Shown here piece after piece: positions 1 through 4,846 of a stretch of DNA of 6,709 bases. Made by a program: the position numbers and the translations under genes. Source of the DNA: Rickettsiales bacterium (GTDB lineage Bacteria > Pseudomonadota > Alphaproteobacteria > Rickettsiales > UBA8987); contig JAHDHN010000005.1 of the NCBI GenBank assembly GCA_020631295.1, positions 29,162-35,870 of the forward strand, given 5' to 3'. Within the stretch, counting starts at the first letter, position 1. Every line of letters starts with the position of its first letter. The notes beneath the pieces were generated by a model that was given only the letters and a program-made list of their open reading frames with translations, was not told the DNA's origin and made no database searches.

Positions 1-507
1 ATTACCGCAGATGCACCGTCTTATTACCACCCGGCGCGCAGCGGCTCTGTGAAATTGGGCAAGCAAGTGCTGGCAGTGTTTGGTGAGTTGCACCCGTTAG
101 TGACCAAGCCCTATAAATTGCGGACGCGTCCCGTGGCTGCCGAGCTGTTTTTAGATGCATTGCCTGCGGCCAAAAAAGCGAAGAAAACGACGCGCGCGGC
201 CTATAATGTATCAGACCTGCCTGCCGTAACGCGTGATTTTGCCTTTATTGTGAAGCAGGATGTACCCGCAAGTGCGGTGCTGCAAGCCATTGCTTCCGCA
301 GAAAAGAAACATATCAGCAATGTACGTGTGTTTGATGTGTATCAAGGAGAGCATGTAGAGAAAGACCATGCCTCTATTGCTGTGTCTGTATCCTTGCAGC
401 CCACCGATGCTACCTTCACCGATGCAGATATCACCCGCATATCAGACGCGATCATTCAGCAGGTAACCACACGTTGTGATGCAAAACTCAGAGATGGTAG
501 TGCTTAG
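1..507 (+). CDS. pheT: Phenylalanyl-tRNA synthetase beta subunit, C-terminal part (5' end outside window)
   Basis: This is the last 168 codons of the beta chain of the (alpha-beta)2 cytoplasmic enzyme that charges tRNA-Phe. The frame is open from base 1; the GTG at 49 is internal, because the codons before it already read a family motif (YYHPARSG, fragment residues 8-15). Next comes the conserved FGELHP (27-32). Residues about 73-165 form the FDX-ACB (ferredoxin-fold anticodon-binding) domain: LPAVTRDFAF at the first strand, then VFDVYQGEHV (110-119), then the SVSLQPTDATFTDADI stretch. The protein ends DAKLRDGSA, where relatives usually have a short GA-x-LRG type end, so the terminus looks natural. 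A TAG stop is at 505-507. A K/A-rich linker (57-64) precedes the domain. Nothing in the visible part suggests damage. pheS and the start of pheT would be expected upstream. Confidence 0.95.
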   Translation: MTADAPSYYHPARSGSVKLGKQVLAVFGELHPLVTKPYKLRTRPVAAELFLDALPAAKKAKKTTRAAYNVSDLPAVTRDFAFIVKQDVPASAVLQAIASAEKKHISNVRVFDVYQGEHVEKDHASIAVSVSLQPTDATFTDADITRISDAIIQQVTTRCDAKLRDGSA

Positions 508-540
508 CAATCATTTTAATTGAGAATTTTCTACCTTGAA

Positions 541-674
541 GCCCTTGCGAAAGCGAGGGCCCAGCCTACGCCAAGGCTACGGCTGGCGCGGCCAGGTAAG
601 ATACTGCCCTGGCTTGCCCTGCGAAGCCTTTGGCGTAGCGGGGATCCCCGATCTGCGCTTCGCTTGTCAGGGAT
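541..674. repeat. Cluster of back-to-back inverted repeats between pheT and nagZ
   Basis: Five stem-forming segments follow one another with almost no spacers. 541-560: 8-bp stem with one G-T pair and a GAAA loop. 561-566/581-586: 6-bp CCAGCC/GGCTGG. 591-596/608-613: GCCAGG/CCTGGC. 617-628/632-643: 12 positions with two mismatches around a TTT loop. 644-651/667-674: 8 positions with one mismatch. GGGGATCCCC at 640-649 is a perfect palindrome joining the last two. An alternative larger fold pairs 566-578 with 625-638 (13 bp, one bulged T), enclosing the 591-613 hairpin. No T-tract follows any stem, so this is not a standard intrinsic terminator. It resembles intergenic palindromic/REP-like repeats or a structured 3' UTR, but no second copy is present in the window to prove that it is dispersed. 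Confidence 0.6.
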
Positions 675-692
675 TGCAGGAAAAAGTATTAA
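664..692 (+). promoter_or_regulatory. Candidate sigma-70-type promoter for nagZ-phoU
   Basis: TTGTCA (664-669, 5 of 6 to TTGACA) is followed after 17 bp by TATTAA (687-692, 4 of 6 to TATAAT). Transcription would start near 699, inside the parS-like site, leaving a leader of roughly 65 nt before the nagZ ATG. The -35 element lies in the 3' arm of the last inverted repeat, so the repeat could affect its use. This is a consensus match only. Transcription reading through from pheT is a possible alternative. Confidence 0.35.
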
Positions 693-695
693 GTA

Positions 696-711
696 TGCTT
701 CACGTGAAACA
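696..711. promoter_or_regulatory. Candidate parS centromere site (ParB-binding)
   Basis: The sequence TGCTTCACGTGAAACA matches the widely conserved 16-bp bacterial parS, TGTTTCACGTGAAACA, at 15 of 16 positions; the only difference is C for T at position 3. The central TTCACGTGAA (699-708) is a perfect 10-bp palindrome. ParB binds such sites, spreads along the DNA and loads SMC for chromosome segregation; in most bacteria the sites cluster around oriC. Read on the minus strand, the site translates as MFHVKH, the peptide familiar from genes whose start overlaps parS. Here that frame is not supported as a gene. The site is intergenic, as many parS sites are, and overlaps the predicted nagZ start of transcription. 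Confidence 0.8.
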
Positions 712-764
712 TATGCCAGCGCAGATATTGACCTGTGAGGCGGCAGCCTTTATCAAGGGGATCT

Positions 765-1658
765 ATGAGCACAGCGCAACCCGTTATTTTTGGCCTGCAA
801 GGCACCTCCATTTCAGCAGAAGAGCGGGAGTTTTTCACGCATATTCGCCCGTTTGGGTTTATTTTATTTGCCCGCAATATTGATACACCCAGCCAAGTGC
901 GCGCACTGGTGGCGGATTTAAAAACGCTGATTCCCACGGAAAACAAGCCGATTTTGATTGATCAAGAAGGCGGCCGGGTGGCACGCCTGCGCCCGCCTCA
1001 TTGGGCAGAAACGCGCACTATTGCTTCACTGCTGAATGCTGATACAGAAGCGGCATGCCATGCTAATATCACCGCGCAATATACGGCGATTTCACAGATG
1101 CTGAATGATCTGGGCATCACTGTGAATTGTGCGCCGGTGCTGGATATACGCCATCAAGGCTGCCACGAGATTGTGGGCGATCGTGCCTTTGGCGCCACGC
1201 CAGAAGAGGTGGTAAAAAACGCACGCGTGGCCTTTGATGTGATGGTGCAGCACGGTATTGCGCCGGTGATAAAACATATTCCTGGCCATGGCCGCGCGAT
1301 GGTGGACAGCCATGAAGATTTACCCATTGTGGATATAAAATTATCCGAATTGGAGAAAATAGAGGTTGCACCATTTCGCCAATTCGGTGATAGTCCTTAT
1401 GCTATGACTGCACATATTATTTATAACGCGCTGGATGCGGCGCGCCCGCTCACCCTCTCTAAAACCGGCATTGCCTATGTGCGTGAGGAGATTGGGTATG
1501 AAGGCTGCATTATGACAGACGATCTTTCCATGAAGGCGCTGTCTGGCCGCATGCAAGAGCGTGCCTCTCTTGCGCTGGAGGCGGGCTGTGATGTGTTGCT
1601 GCATTGCAATGGTGATATGGCAGAAATGCAGGCTGTTGCAGAGGGTATGGGCCTATGA
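765..1658 (+). CDS. nagZ: Beta-N-acetylhexosaminidase NagZ (GH3), short C-terminus
   Basis: This cytoplasmic glycosidase removes N-acetylglucosamine from anhydromuropeptides during peptidoglycan recycling, and so also affects beta-lactamase induction in some bacteria. The ATG at 765 is preferred (297 aa): AAGGGG at 755-760 gives a good Shine-Dalgarno, and the family N-terminus (PVIFGLQGTSIS) follows at once. The GTG at 735 would add ten unrelated residues. Family landmarks are GFILFARNI (31-39), IDQEGGRVARLRPPHW (65-80), GDRAFG (138-143), KHIPGHG (170-176) with the DSH of the acid/base loop (181-183), and MTDDLSMKA (250-258), where D252 is the expected nucleophile. All catalytic elements are therefore present. 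Only 14 residues follow LHCNG (279-283), whereas NagZ proteins usually run to about 330-345 aa, so the C-terminal helices are largely missing. The stop overlaps the phoU start (ATGA), implying coupled translation. Confidence 0.93.
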   Translation: MSTAQPVIFGLQGTSISAEEREFFTHIRPFGFILFARNIDTPSQVRALVADLKTLIPTENKPILIDQEGGRVARLRPPHWAETRTIASLLNADTEAACHANITAQYTAISQMLNDLGITVNCAPVLDIRHQGCHEIVGDRAFGATPEEVVKNARVAFDVMVQHGIAPVIKHIPGHGRAMVDSHEDLPIVDIKLSELEKIEVAPFRQFGDSPYAMTAHIIYNALDAARPLTLSKTGIAYVREEIGYEGCIMTDDLSMKALSGRMQERASLALEAGCDVLLHCNGDMAEMQAVAEGMGL

Positions 1659-2332
1659 ACCAGGGTGTACAACAGGGCCACACGGTGGCGTCTTACGATG
1701 AAGAGCTGAGCGAAATTGCCAATGCAGTGCAACACATGAGCAAGGTGGTGATTGAGCGCTTGGATCTGGTCGCCAATAGCTTCAGCGCCGGTGAAAAGGC
1801 CTTGTTACAGCAGGTGGCTGAAAAAGAAAATGAGGTGCAAGAAGCCGCCAAGGCGCTGGAAGAAGAGGTGTTCGTTATTTTGGCAAAGCGCCAGCCCGTG
1901 GCCATGGATTTGCGCTTTACTGTTAGCGCCATTAAGATCGCTGCCATTTTGGGCCGCGTGGCAGATTTAACCGGCAAAACCGCGAAATTATTTGAAACGA
2001 TTGATAGTGTGCCGCAAAAAGTGCGCGCGGAATCGATTGATATGATTTTCTTGGCACAAAAAATGCTGAAAAATGCGTGTAAATGTTTTCGTAAGAACGA
2101 GCTGGAGAAGATTGATTCTATTTTCACCCGTGAGGAAAAAGTGGATAAATTACGTGACGATATTCAAGCTACCATGCTGCAAGAGCTGGAAACACAAGGC
2201 GGCAAGCAAGGCAAGGATGTGGTGTTTGCCATCATGGCCGTGAAAAATGTGGAGCGCATCGCTGATTACGCCACCCATATCGCCAGCTTGGTGCATTTTG
2301 TGCTGGAAGGTGCCTATCCGGAGCATGTGTAA
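1655..2332 (+). CDS. phoU: Phosphate-specific transport/signalling regulator PhoU
   Basis: PhoU is a cytoplasmic, membrane-associated helical protein that links the Pst phosphate transporter to the PhoR kinase and holds down the Pho response when phosphate is plentiful. The product has 225 aa, a normal length. It shows the two tandem three-helix repeats of the family. Repeat 1 starts at HTVASYDEEL (9-18) and carries MDLRFTVSAIKIAAILGRVADLTGKTAKL (84-112, seen in two parts), with GRVAD in place of the usual ERIGD. Repeat 2 ends with VFAIMAVKNVERIADYATHIA (190-210), a close match to the signature. Acidic positions in both repeats could bind the family's metal clusters. The ATG at 1655 overlaps the nagZ stop, and GAGGG at 1641-1645 supplies a Shine-Dalgarno within nagZ. 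No pst, phoB or phoR gene is in the window, whereas phoU usually follows pstSCAB. Confidence 0.95.
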   Translation: MNQGVQQGHTVASYDEELSEIANAVQHMSKVVIERLDLVANSFSAGEKALLQQVAEKENEVQEAAKALEEEVFVILAKRQPVAMDLRFTVSAIKIAAILGRVADLTGKTAKLFETIDSVPQKVRAESIDMIFLAQKMLKNACKCFRKNELEKIDSIFTREEKVDKLRDDIQATMLQELETQGGKQGKDVVFAIMAVKNVERIADYATHIASLVHFVLEGAYPEHV

Positions 2333-2420
2333 AAATGCGTTATATAGTTGTAGTCTAATAAGAAAACAGATATTTTCGGTCGGCTATATTTTAAAAAAAA
2401 TCGATAAAAACTGATCTATG

Positions 2421-2452
2421 TTAACAGTTTTGTAACATTTAGTTGCTACAGT
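2421..2452 (+). promoter_or_regulatory. Candidate promoter with CtrA-like box ahead of the 762-aa gene
   Basis: TTAACAGTTTTGTAAC (2421-2436) fits the alphaproteobacterial CtrA consensus TTAA-N7-TTAAC with one mismatch (G for the first T of the second half). Eleven to twenty-six bases downstream of the box lies an extended -10, TG-C-TACAGT (2444-2452). A start near 2459 would place the box at about -38 to -23, over the -35 region, which is where CtrA sits at promoters it activates. TTAACA at 2421-2426 resembles a -35 but is 20 bp from the -10, too far for an unaided sigma-70 promoter. The surrounding gap (2333-2485) is AT-rich and shows no convincing phoU terminator. Confidence 0.3.
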
Positions 2453-2485
2453 GATTGCAGATAGGAAATTATACGGAGAAAAAAT

Positions 2486-4774
2486 ATGGCAGATCCAGTT
2501 AAAGATGACGGTAATTTTATTGGCGTAACCTATGAAGGTGATTCAGTAGATATAGAAAATACGGATTTTGTTTTTGACCCCATGCAAGATGAAATTGCTA
2601 TTGCTATGCCTGAGGGCAGAAATATTGATTTTCGTATCACCTATGATTTTCCAAACCTTGACTGGGATTTTGATAAGAAGCGGACCAAGAGTGGTAGTAA
2701 AGAACTCCCATTAGACGAGAATGGCCAGCTAACTGCTATTATCTCTATTGAATTCACTGATATGGATACGGGTGAAATTAAAACCAAAAATATTACCACA
2801 AAGATGCTGCCTGTGGAGCAAAGTGCGGTAAGAGAAAATACTCTAGAGCGTGATAGAGATAACAAAACCAAAAACTCAAACTATGGTTTTAACTCTCGTG
2901 ACTTTATTGAAGTTGCAGTGGAAGGTACAGCCACAGGTGTTGAAATACATCAAGATGGCCGTCCTCATATGAATGGGGATGATATTCGTCGTATTGGCGG
3001 ATTGCTAGAAAAAGCTGGTGGTGTGTTTACGCATCGTCGTCGCTCAAGCAAACAAGAACTTGAAGATAAATTTAAAAACACAAGAACAAGTTTGGAGCCG
3101 CCAACAGCTGAGTTTTTTAAGGCAGCCATTCAGTATGGTGGTGGTGCAGATAAACAGCTTTTTGCAGATGAGCCAACATTAGAGAGTTCGTCATATAATA
3201 ATGTGCAGGATGCGGTGTATGAGTCCTATAAAAAACAATATGGGGCCATGAAAGAGATGGGTGAAAATATCGATAAAATATTAGATGATTTAAAGCCCGC
3301 TCCTGCTGATGGCAGTCTGGAAGGCAATGAAGCAGATATTATTGCTCGTTTAGAGAAACAAAAATCCCGCTTGGCAGAGCGTTATAAGGAAGTGGGTGGT
3401 TTTGCTTCAAGTCCAAATTTAGATATTATACGTAATGGAGCTATACGTAGTGAGGAAACAGCAAGGGGCGGTGCAGTAAATTTCAAGAGTTATGGTTTTG
3501 TTGGTGTAAGCTCCTCAGGACATGATTTGCCTGAATATTATAAAGAATTGGCAAAAGACAATCTTGAAGAGCTGGATTTTGTTCTAGAAATGATAGAAAA
3601 TGGTAAAGCTGCAGATATTGCCAAAACGCGAGACAGTAACAAGGCATCACAAGCAGGCGCTGCTTCTCAGAAAGAATTTGTGGATGTGATGAAGGCCTAT
3701 AAAAATGTTGTAGAGATTGTGGATAAAGATTTGGGTAACAAGGTAACGCTTGCTGAAATTTTGGCTACTGCGAAGATAGACGATATCCAAACAATTATGA
3801 ATAGTTACGATAAGGCAGAAAAAGGGCTTGCTGCGCTGAACAGTAAATATCTAAAAGAATCTGGAAAAGATACTATAGATCCTGATTCAAAATCCTATAA
3901 AAAATTCCAAAAGAAACATCAGGATGAGTATGCAAGCTATGGCAAGACACAAGATGACGTTTTCACTGCATTAAGAGCAAAAAGCGATAAGTTCACAACC
4001 AAAGCAAAGAGCCAAACTATTTCCTTGGCTAAGAATACATTAGAGCAATATGATAAATTAACAAAATCACTGACTGAATATGAGGCTTCTATGCAGCCTG
4101 TTCTCAAAAAGCGTAAATATGACAGTGGATATGGCACGGGTGTATTGGATGATGTGAAAACAAATAATCCAGCATTAGGTGATGCTATTGATGCATATAA
4201 CTTGCAGCCAAATATCTTAGAGAAGATAGGCATCGAAGTAGATAAATTGCCTGCAAAACTGCAGAATATTGGTACACTTGGTGCTGATGAAAACAAGCTA
4301 AGTAGTGTAACGCCTGCTGCTAAATCATATGACAAAAATGATGTATATAATGGTATTGCATCCTTATCTACACCAGTAGTAGGAAATTCTATGTTGAATG
4401 TATCTGCTTCAGGTGCGTCAGCAGTGGTAAATCACTTTATGCAGAATGCAGCGCAGCAACATGATCAGCAGGCTGATCTCACAACTGCAGCAGATGCTCC
4501 AGATCTAACTAATGTTAATACCACATCGGTATATAGCATTGAAGATGACCATCAGCTGCATCAGAAATTCTCTGAGGCTATGAATGCAGGCAAGTTCTCT
4601 GGTGCTGCATTGGATAAGATACAAGGCTTATTCAAAGATGGAAAAGTAACCACGGCGGAACTTAAGAGCATAATACCTGAATTAGAAGCAGCAAATGTGG
4701 ATCTGGACGGTATTGTGTCCCAGGCTGGACCAAATGCAAAACAAAGTACAGCAGGTCATACTCCTGGAGCGTAG
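2486..4774 (+). CDS. Unrecognised 762-aa cysteine-free, charged, mostly helical protein
   Basis: I do not recognise a family and assign no function. The start is well supported: GGAG at 2475-2478, seven bases before the ATG at 2486; a TAG ends it at 4772. There is no signal peptide or membrane segment. Residues about 10-110 look beta-rich with acidic hairpin turns (LDENGQL, TDMDTGEIK) and hold the only Trp (W60). Residues 138-180 form a second compact stretch ending in HRRR (183-186). From about 240 to 545 the protein is Lys/Glu-rich and helical, probably coiled-coil in part. A Q/A/D/T-rich linker (653-680) precedes a small helical C-terminal unit (685-748). EF-hand-like loops occur at 413-424 and, degenerate, at 714-725 and 737-748. 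There is no cysteine in 762 residues, which is common in secreted proteins. G+C is low: 23 of 60 in 3901-3960, against 36 of 60 in a nagZ line (1141-1200) and 42 of 60 in a uup line (5521-5580). A lineage-specific secreted or structural protein, possibly acquired, is a guess. Confidence 0.85.
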   Translation: MADPVKDDGNFIGVTYEGDSVDIENTDFVFDPMQDEIAIAMPEGRNIDFRITYDFPNLDWDFDKKRTKSGSKELPLDENGQLTAIISIEFTDMDTGEIKTKNITTKMLPVEQSAVRENTLERDRDNKTKNSNYGFNSRDFIEVAVEGTATGVEIHQDGRPHMNGDDIRRIGGLLEKAGGVFTHRRRSSKQELEDKFKNTRTSLEPPTAEFFKAAIQYGGGADKQLFADEPTLESSSYNNVQDAVYESYKKQYGAMKEMGENIDKILDDLKPAPADGSLEGNEADIIARLEKQKSRLAERYKEVGGFASSPNLDIIRNGAIRSEETARGGAVNFKSYGFVGVSSSGHDLPEYYKELAKDNLEELDFVLEMIENGKAADIAKTRDSNKASQAGAASQKEFVDVMKAYKNVVEIVDKDLGNKVTLAEILATAKIDDIQTIMNSYDKAEKGLAALNSKYLKESGKDTIDPDSKSYKKFQKKHQDEYASYGKTQDDVFTALRAKSDKFTTKAKSQTISLAKNTLEQYDKLTKSLTEYEASMQPVLKKRKYDSGYGTGVLDDVKTNNPALGDAIDAYNLQPNILEKIGIEVDKLPAKLQNIGTLGADENKLSSVTPAAKSYDKNDVYNGIASLSTPVVGNSMLNVSASGASAVVNHFMQNAAQQHDQQADLTTAADAPDLTNVNTTSVYSIEDDHQLHQKFSEAMNAGKFSGAALDKIQGLFKDGKVTTAELKSIIPELEAANVDLDGIVSQAGPNAKQSTAGHTPGA
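3722..3757 (+). other. EF-hand-like calcium-loop motif within the 762-aa protein
   Basis: Residues 413-424 read DKDLGNKVTLAE. Against the canonical 12-residue EF-hand loop, acidic residues occupy positions 1 and 3, a hydrophobic Val is at 8, Thr at 9 and Glu at 12. Position 5 is Gly and position 6 is Asn, where Asp/Asn and Gly are usual. Helical sequence lies on both sides (EFVDVMKAYKNVVEIV before, ILATAKIDDIQTIM after), as a helix-loop-helix requires. A related stretch, DGKVTTAE (718-725), occurs near the C-terminus. Calcium binding is an inference from the pattern alone. Confidence 0.35.
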
Positions 4775-4813
4775 TGCTGCCGCAAAATACACCATCCAAC
4801 ATTCCCCTGTTTT

Positions 4814-4819
4814 TATAGT
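4814..4819 (+). promoter_or_regulatory. Candidate -10 element for uup
   Basis: TATAGT matches TATAAT at 5 of 6 positions. No -35 hexamer is found at the right distance (4791-4796 reads ACCATC). If used, transcription would begin near 4826, leaving a leader of only about 18 nt that starts within the inverted repeat at 4823-4846. The alternative is read-through from the upstream gene, since no clear terminator was seen between them. Confidence 0.25.
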
Positions 4820-4822
4820 ACG

Positions 4823-4846
4823 CATGGGCTATAAGCCTGGCCCATG
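4823..4846 (+). repeat. Inverted repeat covering the uup start codon
   Basis: CATGGGC (4823-4829) is perfectly complementary to GCCCATG (4840-4846). One G-T and one A-T pair extend the stem to 9 bp around a 6-nt loop. The uup ATG (4844-4846) is inside the 3' arm, and there is no Shine-Dalgarno upstream of it. In a long transcript the hairpin would hide the start codon. With a start near 4826, part of the 5' arm would be lost. It could instead be a protein-binding operator. No T-tract follows, so it is not an intrinsic terminator. Confidence 0.45.

Noticed and set aside
520..883. Two overlapping + strand ORFs (72 and 115 codons) across the pheT-nagZ gap
   Set aside because: They run through the palindrome array, have Arg/Leu-rich compositions typical of translated repeats, lack a good ribosome site, and the longer one overlaps nagZ in another frame.
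689..946. Minus-strand 85-codon ORF starting MFHVKH
   Set aside because: The MFHVKH start is simply the parS palindrome read as codons. The rest is antisense to nagZ and shows no family similarity (RsmG, which often starts this way, is not present).
1640..1730. Frameshift as the cause of the short NagZ
   Set aside because: Reading the other two frames past the stop gives phoU or short nonsense, with no NagZ-like tail, so a single indel cannot explain it.
2341..2400. Possible phoU terminator from ATATAG/CTATAT followed by A-rich DNA
   Set aside because: The stem is only 6 AT-rich pairs with a 36-nt loop, and the run after it is A, not T, on the coding strand.
2430..2450. Possible Pho box near TTGTAACATTTAGTTGCT, after phoU
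   Set aside because: Only the first half resembles the CTGTCAT repeat; the second half fails at most positions.
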